Below, piece by piece: positions 9,401 to 24,400 of a stretch of 64,000 nucleotides of DNA (the stretch's first letter is position 1; each line of letters begins with the position of its first letter). The notes beneath the pieces were generated by a model. That model was not told the origin of the DNA, searched no databases, and saw only the letters and a list, made by a program, of their open reading frames with translations. The DNA comes from Chrysogorgia sp. JL179-B06 (lineage: Eukaryota > Cnidaria > Anthozoa > Scleralcyonacea > Chrysogorgiidae): the NCBI GenBank assembly GCA_035772405.1, contig JAYKKM010000123.1, forward strand, positions 3,364,501-3,428,500. Reading direction: 5' to 3'. The position numbers were made by a program, and so were the translations under genes.

Positions 9401-12400
9401 TATCTTGTTTTTATATATCTTAGACATCGACGAGTGCTTGGGCCAACCATGTCATGCAAACGCTACTTGTAACAATACCGTTGGATCTTTCATGTGCACA
9501 TGTGATGTAGGCTATACCGGTGACGGATTTAACTGCTCAGGTATACACGACTTTTATCCAATTGTCAATGAAGAAATATTTGATATTGAATGCAAATAAT
9601 TTCTGGATAAACTCCTTTTTTAAATCGCGAAGGAAAACGTGAATATAAAAACGTTTTGTGAATAAGTGAAATTATAGCATAAGCGTCAGCACGGCCGATA
9701 TCTATTGGAAACATTTGTTCTAAAAGCTTTCTTCTTTGTGGAAGAATGTCATTTTACATATTCGAATATAGTCGGAAAGTAATTATTAATCCATTTAAGA
9801 TAAAAAAGATAGATAATGCAACTTGTAGCAATACAGTAATTTCCAAGTGCAAAACGCCCTTGGGATAAGGAAAATACAAGTATTTCCATAGCTAGATAAT
9901 TGCGACAGTTATTTATGTGGAATAATTATTTTATTTTATTAGAACCTTATGAGAAATTCAAAAGTGCACGTTATAATCTCGTGAAATGTAAACTAAATTG
10001 TTTCTTAGTTTTGAAAATAAATGTAATCCCTTCCTCTCATCAAAGAAGCAGTATCGATATTTTTATTCCAGAAAACATTCATAAATACATTGTGTAAATA
10101 TCTTTGTTAGCTGCAGCTCAGTTGCAAAAGTAAATCTGTTAAAGTACTTTTTGGATAATATCTCAAAAAAACTGTCACGTCATATATCTTGTTTTTATAT
10201 ATCTTAGACATCGACGAGTGCTTGGGCCAACCATGTCATGCAAACGCTACTTGTAACAATACCGTTGGATCATTCATGTGCACATGTGATGTAGGCTATA
10301 CTGGTGACGGATTTAACTGCTCAGGTATACACGAATTTATCCAATTATCAATAAAGATATATTTGAATACTTCGAATTTAGAGAATTTTTGAATCAGCTC
10401 CCTTTTTTAAATCGTGCATGAAAATGTTGATATAAAAAACTTTTGCGAATAAATGAAATAGGAGAATAGCCAGCACGGTCGAGATATATGATGACATTAG
10501 TTTTGAAAGTTTTCTTCTTCGTGGAAGAATGTCATTCCACATATTCGAGTGTAGCGATACAGAAATTTCCAAGTGGAAAACGCCCTTGGGATAAGGAAAA
10601 TAGAAGTATTTCCACAGCTAGAAAATTGCGACTGTTATTTCAGTCGAATAATAATTTATTTTATTAGAACCTTATGAGAAATTCAAAAGTCCATGTTATA
10701 ATCTCGTGAAATGTAAACCAAGTTGTTTCGTAGTTTTAAAAATAAATTTAATTCCTTCATCTCATCAAAGAAGCAGTATCGATATTTTTATTGCAGAAAA
10801 CATTCATACATACATTGTGTAAATATTTTTGTTAGCTGCAGCTCGGTTGCATAAGTAAATCTGTTAAAGTACTTTTTGGATAATATCTCAAAAAAACTGT
10901 CACGTCATATATCTTGTTTTTATATATCTTAGACATCGACGAGTGCTTGGGCCAACCATGTCATGCAAACGCTACTTGTAACAATACCGTTGGATCTTTC
11001 ATGTGCACATGTGATGTAGGCTATACCGGTGACGGATTTAACTGCTCAGGTATACACGACTTTTATCCAATTGTCAATGAAGAAATATTTGATATTTCGA
11101 ATGCAAATAATTTCTGGATAAACTCCTTTTTTAAATCGCGAAGGAAAACGTGAATATAAAAACGTTTTGTGAATAAGTGAAATTATAGCATAAGCGTCAG
11201 CACGGCCGATATCTATTGGAAACATTTGTTCTAAAAGCTTTCTTCTTTGTGGAAGAATGTCATTTTACATATTCGAATATAGTCGGAAAGTAATTATTAA
11301 TCCATTTAAGATAAAAAAGATAGATAATGCAACTTGTAGCAATACAGTAATTTCCAAGTGCAAAACGCCCTTGGGATAAGGAAAATACAAGTATTTCCAT
11401 AGCTAGATAATTGCGACAGTTATTTATGTGGAATAATTATTTTATTTTATTAGAACCTTATGAGAAATTCAAAAGTCCATGTTATAATCTCGTGAAATGT
11501 AAACCAAGTTGTTTCGTAGTTTTAAAAATAAATTTAATTCCTTCATCTCATCAAAGAAGCAGTATCGATATTTTTATTGCAGAAAACATTCATACATACA
11601 TTGTGTAAATATTTTTGTTAGCTGCAGCTCATTTGCATAAGTAAATCTGTTAAAGTACTTTTTGGATAATATCTCAAAAAAACTGTCACGTCATATATCT
11701 TGTTTTTATATATCTTAGACATCGACGAGTGCTTGGGCCAACCATGTCATGCAAACGCTACTTGTAACAATACCGTTGGATCTTTCATGTGCACATGTGA
11801 TGTAGGCTATACCGGTGACGGATTTAACTGCTCAGGTATACACGACTTTTATCCAATTGTCAATGAAGAAATATTTGATATTGAATGCAAATAATTTCTG
11901 GATAAACTCCTTTTTTAAATCGCGAAGGAAAACGTGAATATAAAAACGTTTTGTGAATAAGTGAAATTATAGCATAAGCGTCAGCACGGCCGATATCTAT
12001 TGGAAACATTTGTTCTAAAAGCTTTCTTCTTTGTGGAAGAATGTCATTTTACATATTCGAATATAGTCGGAAAGTAATTATTAATCCATTTAAGATAAAA
12101 AAGATAGATAATGCAACTTGTAGCAATACAGTAATTTCCAAGTGCAAAACGCCCTTGGGATAAGGAAAATACAAGTATTTCCATAGCTAGATAATTGCGA
12201 CAGTTATTTATGTGGAATAATTATTTTATTTTATTAGAACCTTATGAGAAATTCAAAAGTGCACGTTATAATCTCGTGAAATGTAAACTAAATTGTTTCT
12301 TAGTTTTGAAAATAAATGTAATCCCTTCCTCTCATCAAAGAAGCAGTATCGATATTTTTATTCCAGAAAACATTCATAAATACATTGTGTAAATATTTTT

Positions 12401-15400
12401 GTTAGCTGTAGCTCAGTTGCATAAGTAAATCTGTTAAAGTACTTTTTGGATAATATCTCAAAAAAACCTGCACGTCATATATCTTGTTTTTTATATCTTA
12501 GACATCGACGAGTGCTTGGGCCAACCATGTCATGCAAACGCTACTTGTAACAATACCGTTGGATCTTTCATGTGCACATGTGATGTAGGCTATTCCGGTA
12601 ACGGATTTAACTGCTCAGGTATACACAACTTTTACCCAAATGTTAATAAAGAAATATTTGAATATTTCGAATTCATATAATCTCGGCATAAGCTCCATTT
12701 TTTAAATCGTGCAGGAAAATGTTGATATAAAAACGTTTTGTGAATAAGTGAATTATAGCATAAGCGTCAGCACGGCCGAGATCTATTGGAAACATTAGTT
12801 CTAAAAGCTTTCTTGTTTGTGGAGGAATGTCATTCTATATATTCAAATATAGTCGTATAAAGTAATTATTAATCCATTTAAGATAACAAGATCGATAATG
12901 CAACTTGTAGCATTACAGTAATGCTAAATAAATTTAATTCCTTCATCTTATCAAAGAAGCATTATTATTATTTTTGTGGAAGAAAACATTGATAAATGTA
13001 TTGTCTAAATATTTTTGTTTGCAGCAGCTCATTTGGAAAAGTAAACATGTGAAAGTAGTTTTGATTAATTTCTAAAACAACTGCACGTCATATATCTTGT
13101 TTTTATATATGTCTTAGATATCGACGAGTGCTTGGGCCAACCATGTCATGCAAACGCTACTTGTAACAATACCGTTGGATCTTTCATGTGCACATGTGAT
13201 GTAGGCTATACCGGTGACGGATTTAACTGCTCAGGTATACACAACTTTTACCCAATTGTTAATAAGAAATATTTGAATATTTCGAATTCACAGAATTTCG
13301 GCATAAGCTCCATTTTTTAAAATCGTGCAGGAAAATGTTGATATAAAAAACTTTTGCAAATAAATGAAATAGGAGAATTATAGTCAGCACGGTCGAGATA
13401 TATGATGACATTAGTTTTAAAAGTTTTCTTCTTCGTGGAAGAATGTCATTCTACATATTCGAATATAGTGGGAAAGTATAATTATTAATCCATTTAAGAT
13501 AAAAAGATAGATAATGCAACTTGTAGCAATACAGTAATTTCCAAGTGCAAAACGCCCTTGGGATAAGGAAAATACAAGTATTTCCATAGAAAACATTCAT
13601 AAATGTATTGTCTAAATATTTTTGTTTGCTGCAGCTCATTTGGAAAAGTAAACATGTGAAAGTAGTTTTGATTAATTTGTAAAACAACTGCACGTCATAT
13701 ATCTTGTTTTTATATATGTCTTAGACATCGACGAGTGCTTGGGCCAACCATGTCATGCAAACGCTACATGTAACAATACCGTTGGATCTTTCATGTGCAC
13801 ATGTGATGTAGGCTATACCGGTGACGGATTTAACTGCTCAGGTATACACGACTTTTATCCAATTGTCAATAAAGAAATATTTGATATTGAATTCAAAGAA
13901 TTTCTGGATAAACTCCTTTTTTAAATCGCGAAGGAAAACGTGAATATAAAAACGTTTTGTGAATAAGTGAAATTATAGCATAAGCGTCAGCACGGCCGAG
14001 ATCTATTGGAAACATTAGTTCTAAAAGCTTTCTTCTTTGTGGAAGAATGTCATTTTACATATTCGAATATAGTCGGAAAGTAATTATTAATCCATTTAAC
14101 ATAAAAAAGATAGATAATGCAACTTGTAGCAATACAGTAATTTCCAAGTGCAAAACGCCCTTGCGATAAGGAAAATACAAGTATTTCCATAGCTAGATAA
14201 TTGCGACAGTTATTTCTGTGCAATAATTATTTTATTTTATTAGAACCTTATGAGAAGTTCAAAAGACCACGTTATAATCTCGTGAAATGTAAACTAAATT
14301 GTTTCGTAGTTTTAAAAATAAATTTAATTCCTTCATCTCATCAAAGAAGCAGTATCGATATTTTATTGCAGAAAACATTCATAATTACATTGTGTAAATA
14401 TCTTTGTTAGCTGCAGCTCAGTTGCAAAAGTAAATCTGTTAAAGAACTTTTTGGATAATATCTCAAAAAAACTGTCACGTCATATATCTTGTTTTTATAT
14501 ATCTTAGACATCGACGAGTGCTTGGGCCAACCATGTCATGCAAACGCTACTTGTAACAATACCGTTGGATCTTTCATGTGCACATGTGATGTAGGCTATA
14601 CCGGTGACGGATTTAACTGCTCAGGTATACACGACTTTTATCCAAATGTTAATGAAGAAATATTTGAATATTTCGAATGCAAATAATCTCTGGATAAACT
14701 CCTTTTTTAAATCGCGAAGGAAAACGTGAATATAAAAACGTTTTGTGAATAAGTGAAATTATAGCATAAGCGTCAGCACGGCCGAGATATATTGGAAACA
14801 TTTGTTCTAAAAGCTTTCTTCTTTGTGGAAGAATATCATTCTACATATTCGAATATAGTCGGAAAGTAATTATTAATCCATTTAAGATAAAAAAGATAGA
14901 TAATGCAACTTGTAGCAATACAGTAATTTCCAAGTGCAAAACGAATAAATGTAATCCCTTCCTCTCATCAAAGAAGCAGTATCGATATTTTTATTCCAGA
15001 AAACATTCATAAATACATTGTGTAAATATTTTTGTTAGCAGCAGCTCAGTTGCATAAGTAAATCTGTTAAAGTAGTTTTTGGATAATATCTCAAAAAAAC
15101 CTGCACGTCATATATCTTGTTTTTTATATGTCTTAGATATCGACGAGTGCTTGGGCCAACCATGTCATGCAAACGCTACTTGTAACAATACCGTTGGATC
15201 TTTCATGTGCACATGTGATGTAGGCTATTCCGGTAACGGATTTAACTGCTCAGGTATACACAACTTTTACCCAAATTGTTAATAAAGAAATATTTGAATA
15301 TTTCGAATTCACAGAATTTCGGCATAAGCTCCATTTTTTAAATCGTGCAGGAAAATGTTGATATAAAAACGTTTTGTGAATAAGTGAATTATAGCATAAG

Positions 15401-18400
15401 CGTCAGCACGGCCGAGATCTATTGGAAACATTAGTTCTAAAAGCTTTCTTGTTTGTGGAGGAATGTCATTCTATATATTCAAATATAGTCGTATAAAGTA
15501 ATTATTAATCCATTTAAGATAACAAGATAGATAATGCAACTTGTAGCAATACAGTAATGCTCAATAAATTTAATTCCTTCATCTTATCAAAGAACATTAT
15601 TATTATTTTTGTGGAAGAAAACATTGATAAATGTATTGTCTAAATATTTTTGTTTGCAGCAGCTCATTTGGAAAAGTAAACATGTGAAAGTAGTTTTGAT
15701 TAATTTCTAAAACAACTGCACGTCATATATCTTGTTTTTATATATGTCTTAGATATCGACGAGTGCTTGGGCCAACCATGTCATGCAAACGCTACTTGTA
15801 ACAATACCGTTGGATCTTTCATGTGCACATGTGATGTAGGCTATACCGGTGACGGATTTAACTGCTCAGGTATACACAACTTTTATCCAATTGTTAATAA
15901 GAAATATTTGAATATTTCGAATTCACAGAATTTCGGCATAAGCTCCATTTTTTAAAATCGTGCAGGAAAATGTTGATATAAAAAACTTTTGCAAATAAAT
16001 GAAATAGGAGAATTATAGTCAGCACGGTCGAGATATATGATGACATTAGTTTTAAAAGTTTTCTTCTTCGTGGAAGAATGTCATTCTACATATTCGAATA
16101 TAGTGGGAAAGTATAATTATTAATCCATTTAAGATAAAAAGATAGATAATGCAACTTGTAGCAATACAGTAATTTCCAAGTGCAAAACGCCCTTGGGATA
16201 AGGAAAATACAAGTATTTCCATAGAAAACATTCATATATGTATTGTCTAAATATTTTTGTTTGCTGCAGCTCATTTGGAAAAGTAAACATGTGAAAGTAG
16301 TTTTGATTAATTTGTAAAACAACTGCACGTCATATATCTTGTTTTTATATATGTCTTAGACATCGACGAGTGCTTGGGCCAACCATGTCATGCAAACGCT
16401 ACATGTAACAATACCGTTGGATCTTTCATGTGCACATGTGATGTAGGCTATACCGGTGACGGATTTAACTGCTCAGGTATACACGACTTTTATCCAATTG
16501 TCAATAAAGAAATATTTGATATTGAATTCAAATAATTTCTGGATAAACTCCTTTTTTAAATCGCGAAGGAAAACGTGAATATAAAAACGTTTTGTGAATA
16601 AGTGAAATTATAGCATAAGCGTCAGCACGGCCGAGATCTATTGGAAACATTAGTTCTAAAAGCTTTCTTCTTTGTGGAAGAATGTCATTTTACATATTCT
16701 AATATAGTCGAAAAGTAATTATTAATCCATTTAACATAAAAAAGATAGATAATGCAACTTGTAGCAATACAGTAATTTCCAAGTGCAAAACGCCCTTGCG
16801 ATAAGGAAAATACAAGTATTTCCATAGCTAGATAATTGCGACAGTTATTTATGTGGAATAATTATTTTATTTTATTAGAACCTTATGAGAAATTCAAAAG
16901 TGCACGTTATAATCTCGTGAAATGTAAACTAAATTGTTTCGTAGTTTTGAAAATAAATGTAATCCCTTCCTCTCATCAAAGAAGCAGTATCGATATTTTT
17001 ATTCCAGAAAACATTCATAAATACATTGTGTAAATATTTTTGTAAGCTGTAGCTCAGTTGCATAAGTAAATCTGTTAAAGTACTTTTTGGATAATATCTC
17101 AAAAAAACCTGCACGTCATATATCTTGTTTTTTTATATCTTAGACATCGACGAGTGCTTGGGCCAACCATGTCATGCAAACGCTACTTGTAACAATACCG
17201 TTGGATCTTTCATGTGCACATGTGATGTAGGCTATTCCGGTAACGGATTTAACTGCTCAGGTATACACAACTTTTACCCAAATGTTAATAAAGAAATATT
17301 TGAATATTTCGAATTCATATAATCTCGGCATAAGCTCCATTTTTTAAATCGTGCAGGAAAATGTTGATATAAAAACGTTTTGTGAATAAGTGAATTATAG
17401 CATAAGCGTCAGCACGGCCGAGATCTATTGGAAACATTAGTTCTAAAAGCTTTCTTGTTTGTGGAGGAATGTCATTCTATATATTCAAATATAGTCGTAT
17501 AAAGTAATTATTAATCCATTTAAGATAACAAGATCGATAATGCAACTTGTAGCATTACAGTAATGCTAAATAAATTTAATTCCTTCATCTTATCAAAGAA
17601 GCATTATTATTTTTGTGGAAGAAAACATTGATAAATTTATTGTCTAAATATTTTTGTTTGCAGCAGCTCATTTGGAAAAGTAAACATGTGAAAGTAGTTT
17701 TGATTAATTTCTAAAATAACTGCACGTCATATATCTTGTTTTTATATATATATTAGATATCGACGAGTGCTTGGGCCAACCATGTCATGCAAACGCTACT
17801 TGTAACAATACCGTTGGATCTTTCATGTGCACATGTGATGTAGGCTATACCGGTGACGGATTTAACTGCTCAGGTATACACAACTTTTACCCAATTGTTA
17901 ATAAGAAATATTTGAATATTTCGAATTCACAGAATTTCGGCAGAAGCTCCATTTTTTAAAATCGTGCAGGAAAATGTTGATATAAAAAACTTTTGCAAAT
18001 AAATGAAATAGGAGAATTATAGTCAGCACGGTCGAGATATATGATGACATTAGTTTTAAAAGTTTTCTTCTTCGTGGAAGAATGTCATTCTACATATTCG
18101 AATATAGTGGGAAAGTATAATTATTAATCCATTTAAGATAAAAAGATAGATAATGCAACTTGTAGCAATACAGTAATTTGCAAGTGCAAAACGCCCTTGG
18201 GATAAGGAAAATACAAGTATTTCCATAGAAAACATTCATAAATGTATTGTCTAAATATTTTTGTTTGCTGCAGCTCATTTGGAAAAGTAAACATGTGAAA
18301 GTAGTTTTGATTAATTTGTAAAACAACTGCACGTCATATATCTTGTTTTTATATATGTCTTAGACATCGACGAGTGCTTGGGCCAACCATGTCATGCAAA

Positions 18401-21400
18401 CGCTACATGTAACAATACCGTTGGATCTTTCATGTGCACATGTGATGTAGGCTATACCGGTGACGGATTTAACTGCTCAGGTATACACGACTTTTATCCA
18501 ATTGTCAATAAAAAAATATTTGATATTGAATTCAAAGAATTTCTGGATAAACTCCTTTTTTAAATCGCGAAGGAAAACGTGAATATAAAAACGTTTTGTG
18601 AATAAGTGAAATTATAGCATAAGCGTCAGCACGGCCGAGATATATTGGAAACATTAGTTCTAAACGCTTTCTTCTTTGTGGAAGAATGTAATTTTACATA
18701 TTCTAATATAGTCGAAAAGTAATTATTAATCCATTTAACATAAAAAAGATAGATAATGCAACTTGTAGCAATACAGTAATTTCCAAGTGCAAAACGCCCT
18801 TGCGATAAGGAAAATACAAGTATTTCCATAGCTAGATAATTGCGACAGTTATTTATGTGGAATAATTATTTTATTTTATTAGAACCTTATGAGAAATTCA
18901 AAAGTGCACGTTATAATCTCGTGAAATGTAAACTAAATTGTTTCGTAGTTTTGAAAATAAATGTAATCCCTTCCTCTCATCAAAGAAGCAGTATCGATAT
19001 TTTTATTCCAGAAAACATTCATAAATACATTGTGTAAATATTTTTGTTAGCTGTAGCTCAGTTGCATAAGTAAATCTGTTAAAGTACTTTTTGGATAATA
19101 TCTCAAAAAAACCTGCACGTCATATATCTTGTTTTTTATATCTTAGACATCGACGAGTGCTTGGGCCAACCATGTCATGCAAACGCTACTTGTAACAATA
19201 CCGTTGGATCTTTCATGTGCACATGTGATGTAGGCTATTCCGGTAACGGATTTAACTGCTCAGGTATACACAACTTTTACCCAAATGTTAATAAAGAAAT
19301 ATTTGAATATTTCGAATTCATAAAATCTCGGCATAAGCTCCATTTTTTAAATCGTGCAGGAAAATGTTGATATAAAAACGTTCTGTGAATAAGTGAATTA
19401 TAGCATAAGCGTCAGCACGGCCGAGATCTATTGGAAACATTAGTTCTAAAAGCTTTCTTGTTTGTGGAGGAATGTCATTCTATATATTCAAATATAGTCG
19501 TATAAAGTAATTATTAATCCATTTAAGATAACAAGATCGATAATGCAACTTGTAGCATTACAGTAATGCTAAATAAATTTAATTCCTTCATCTTATCAAA
19601 GAAGCATTATTATTTTTGTGGAAGAAAACATTGATAAATGTATTGTCTAAATATTTTTGTTTGCAGCAGCTCATTTGGAAAAGTAAACATGTGATAGTAG
19701 TTTTGATTAATTTCTAAAACAACTGCACGTCATATATCTTGTTTTTATATATGTCTTAGATATCGACGAGTGCTTGGGCCAACCATGTCATGCAAACGCT
19801 ACTTGTAACAATACCGTTGGATCTTTCATGTGCACATGTGATGTAGGCTATACCGGTGACGGATTTAACTGCTCAGGTATACACGACTTTTATCCAATTG
19901 TCAATAAAGAAATATTTGAATATTTCGAATTCAAAGAATTTCGGCATAAGCTCCTTTTTTAAAATCGCGAAGGAAAATGTTGATATAAAAAACTTTTGTG
20001 AATAAATGAAATAGGAGCATTAAGCGTCAGCACGGCCGAGATCTATGATGACATTAGTTTTAAAAGTTTTCTTCTTCGTGGAAGAATGTCATTTTACATA
20101 TTCGAATATAGTGGGAAAGTATAATTATTAATCCATTTAAGATAAAAAGATAGATAATGCAACTTGTAGCAATACAGTAATTTCCAAGTGCAAAACGCCC
20201 TTGGGATAAGGAAAATACAAGTATTTCCATAGAAAACATTCATAAATGTATTGTCTAAATATTTTTGTTTGCTGCAGCTCATTTGGAAAAGTAAACATGT
20301 GAAAGTAGTTTTGATTAATTTGTAAAACAACTGCACGTCATATATCTTGTTTTTATATATGTCTTAGACATCGACGAGTGCTTGGGCCAACCATGTCATG
20401 CAAACGCTACATGTAACAATACCGTTGGATCTTTCATGTGCACATGTGATGTAGGCTATACCGGTGACGGATTTAACTGCTCAGGTATACACGACTTTTA
20501 TCCAATTGTCAATAAAGAAATATTTGATATTGAATTCAAAGAATTTCTGGATAAACTCCTTTTTTAAATCGCGAAGGAAAACGTGAATATAAAAACGTTT
20601 TGTGAATAAGTGAAATTATAGCATAAGCGTCAGCACGGCCGAGTTCTATTGGAAACATTAGTTCTAAAAGCTTTCTTCTTTGTGGAAGAATGTCATTTTA
20701 CATATTCTAATATAGTCGAAAAGTAATTATTAATCCATTTAACATAAAAAAGATAGATAATGCAACTTGTAGCAATACAGTAATTTCCAAGTGCAAAACG
20801 CCCTTGCGATAAGGAAAATACAAGTATTTCCATAGCTAGATAATTGCGACAGTTATTTATGTGGAATAATTATTTTATTTTATTAGAACCTTATGAGAAA
20901 TTCAAAAGTGCACGTTATAATCTCGTGAAATGTAAACTAAATTGTTTCGTAGTTTTGAAAATAAATGTAATCCCTTCCTCTCATCAAAGAAGCAGTATCG
21001 ATATTTTTATTCCAGAAAACATTCATAAATACATTGTGTAAATATTTTTGTTAGCTGTAGCTCAGTTGCATAAGTAAATCTGTTAAAGTACTTTTTGGAT
21101 AATATCTCAAAAAAACCTGCACGTCATATATCTTGTTTTTTATATCTTAGACATCGACGAGTGCTTGGGCCAACCATGTCATGCAAACGCTACTTGTAAC
21201 AATACCGTTGGATCTTTCATGTGCACATGTGATGTAGGCTATTCCGGTAACGGATTTAACTGCTCAGGTATACACAACTTTTACCCAAATGTTAATAAAG
21301 AAATATTTGAATATTTCGAATTCATATAATCTCGGCATAAGCTCCATTTTTTAAATCGTGCAGGAAAATGTTGATATAAAAACGTTTTGTGAATAAGTGA

Positions 21401-24400
21401 ATTATAGCATAAGCGTCAGCACGGCCGAGATCTATTGGAAACATTAGTTCTAAAAGCTTTCTTGTTTGTGGAGGAATGTCATTCTATATATTCAAATATA
21501 GTCGTATAAAGTAATTATTAATCCATTTAAGATAACAAGATCGATAATGCAACTTGTAGTATTACAGTAATGCTAAATAAATTTAATTCCTTCATCTTAT
21601 CAAAGAAGCATTATTATTTTTGTGGAAGAAAACATTGATAAATGTATTGTCTAAATATTTTTGTTTGCAGCAGCTCATTTGGAAAAGTAAACATGTGATA
21701 GTAGTTTTGATTAATTTCTAAAACAACTGCACGTCATATATCTTGTTTTTATATATGTCTTAGATATCGACGAGTGCTTGGGCCAACCATGTCATGCAAA
21801 CGCTACTTGTAACAATACCGTTGGATCTTTCATGTGCACATGTGATGTAGGCTATACCGGTGACGGATTTAACTGCTCAGGTATACACGACTTTTATCCA
21901 ATTGTCAATAAAGAAATATTTGATATTGAATTCAAAGAATTTCTGGATAAACTCCTTTTTTAAATCGCGAAGGAAAACGAGAATATAAAAACGTTTTGTG
22001 AATAAGTGAAATTATAGCATAAGCGTCAGCACGGCCGAGATCTATTGGAAACATTAGTTCTAAAAGCTTTCTTCTTTGTGGAAGAATGTCATTTTACATA
22101 TTCGAATATAGTCGGAAAGTAATTATTAATCCATTTAAGATAAAAAGATAGATAATGCAACTTGTAGCAATACAGTAATTTCCAAGTGCAAAACGCCCTT
22201 GGGATAAGGAAAATACAAGTATTTCCATAGAAAACATTCATAAATGTATTGTCTAAATATTTTTGTTTGCTGCAGCTCATTTGGAAAAGTAAACATGTGA
22301 AAGTAGTTTTGATTAATTTGTAAAACAACTGCACGTCATATATCTTGTTTTTATATATGTCTTAGACATCGACGAGTGCTTGGGCCAACCATGTCATGCA
22401 AACGCTACATGTAACAATACCGTTGGATCTTTCATGTGCACATGTGATGTAGGCTATACCGGTGACGGATTTAACTGCTCAGGTACAGTACTGCCTAGAA
22501 GTAACCTAACGAAAACCTAGGTCGAACCTAGGTTGAACCTCGGTGCAACCTAGGGTCCACCTAAATCTCACCTCGGTTGATCCTAGGTGGCACCTAGGTC
22601 TCACCTCGGTCTAACCTCGGTCTAACCTAGGTTTAACCTTTCGTAAGCAAGCGCGGTTCTCACGTCGGAAATTATACGACACGTTCCGGAACGAGTAGAT
22701 TTTTCCGAAGTTTGGCGTCCTTTGGCCATTTGAGAAAACCGCGTCATACCATAAGGTTCACTCCATCGTTTCGTAAATAATGGAAAAATTATCGCAATAC
22801 GCCAGGGAACGAATTGTTTCGCTTTGGTCTTCATCAGTTCCGATAACAAAAATCGCGGACATCCTTGAATTCAAACATCGAGATCGGCTTTAAATTTTAT
22901 ATCTTTCTCAGTATCAACGAAATGGTGGGAATCTGCGAGATGCGCCACGTAGTTGAAGCAAACCGCTTTTGAAAAAGTAACACTTGAAGTTCATCGAGGA
23001 AACAATGAAAGCGAATGACGAATTAACATATGCTGAAAATAAATATCAAACTGGTGGACGAATGCGCCGTTGATGTCTCACGGAGGCATGAACATTCGCG
23101 TTATTGCCAGTTTGTTCGAGAGCCAAACAAAATAAAGAGGCTCTTGTTCTGTTTGAATGCCTTTGCGTAAAAGACGCGTTCGAGGACGTCATTTTTTACG
23201 GACGAGACTAGTGTCCACATCGAACGATATGCACGTGCATATCACTGGCAATATCACTAGCAAACTGAACAATGAACCGTTTCAAAACGTCAAACTTCTC
23301 ATGTGCCAAACATTAGGTTCAACCATGCTGATTAATATTAATATCAAAATATTATCGCAAGGCATAACAAATATTCTTGTAACGAAATAACGAATAAATC
23401 ACCTAAACGCAGCGCGCAGGTCTATATATTATTCTCGTTAAAGCGGCTTTTTGTTTACATTCGTATTTGGTTCGTATATTTTACCGACAGCAGGCCATCT
23501 GAATTTATAAGCATATCAACAGGAGGATTTACATATATTCAACCAATAATTATTAAGACTTTAATACCTTCAGGCGATGCTTTAGACGTTCCTTTCGTTT
23601 TCCTTGGGTACCTTCTTTACGGAAACCTTAGCATTCTTTTATGATATTATGCATGTGTGCTATGAATAAGAACGGTGCCGTGTGACACCTCGCTGGCACA
23701 GAATAATAATCAAATTCCGGTGGATTTGACACTGGCACTATTGAACGTGCACTTTTCAGTATTTCGAATGAAAAAAACGCGAATGGTGTGCATATAGTAT
23801 AGTGCATTGACAAATGGGGGAATTGTGATTATCATGTTTAACAATGAAGCAATTTTCGCATGGGCTAAAATGTCCATCAAGCGTTTGGTTGTTTGTGATA
23901 GTTTAATAGGTTGTGGCAAATGGGGCCAAACCGATCAAGTCGATTTAAATAATAATAGTTTCTGATTTTTTGCTGTGCGAAGTTATTCCGGAAAACTGAA
24001 CCGACAGTAAAGTGAAAAGGTGATGAACTGCCAAATGGCAACGAAATACTGACATTTCTGCGAGCGGAGCCCTAGATCAGAGTATAATTACTGAAGGCCT
24101 CCGCACACACATAAATTAGTCAGTTCGCCACACATAAAGTCAGTTCGCTACACACATTAAGTCAGTTCGCAACAACTCATCATTTATTAAAAAACAATCA
24201 ACTTGATTTGTTTTATACGTATTTACTAAACAGATCACCTCAAATAATGACAGTGCAACAGCGTAATAAATCTTAGATGGGATCTAAGCGATGAATCACA
24301 GAGATGCAATCATCCATCGCCAATGCGCGCTGCCATTAATGCTCTCAGTCTTTTGCCAAGCTAATTTTAACGCGGTTTTGTTGAAATTGCTGCTATAAAT

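Larger units (their letters stand above)
7915..12501 (+). repeat. 2.29-kb higher-order repeat, two copies
   Basis: Copy 1 (7915-10207) and copy 2 (10208-12501) each hold three exons, with A', A, A introns. Exon offsets match within 2 bp, and the silent markers of e3/e6 agree. The divergence point lies near the end of copy 2, where e9 brings the Ser32/Asn34 variant. Confidence 0.9.
16360..22365 (+). repeat. 2.0-kb A-B-C trimer repeat, three copies
   Basis: C-class exons e15, e18, e21 and e24 are spaced 2004, 2004 and 1998 bp. Each repeat runs Ser32/Asn34 exon (A intron), GAT-Asp1 exon (B), ACA-Thr15 exon (C). Confidence 0.9.

Noticed and set aside
9900..10097. Recurring ~65-codon plus-strand frame in A-class introns (here and at ~16836, 18840, 20844, 25611, 28400, 41210 and others)
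   Set aside because: It lies wholly inside introns and usually opens at TTG rather than ATG. It is broken in some units (stops or shifts near 6039, 34000 and 37200) and has no recognisable domain. Its recurrence follows from the tandem duplication.
13451..13693. Recurring ~80-codon minus-strand frame in C-class introns
   Set aside because: Antisense to intron sequence, lost in units with one-base indels, no domain or codon signal. A by-product of repeated near-identical DNA.
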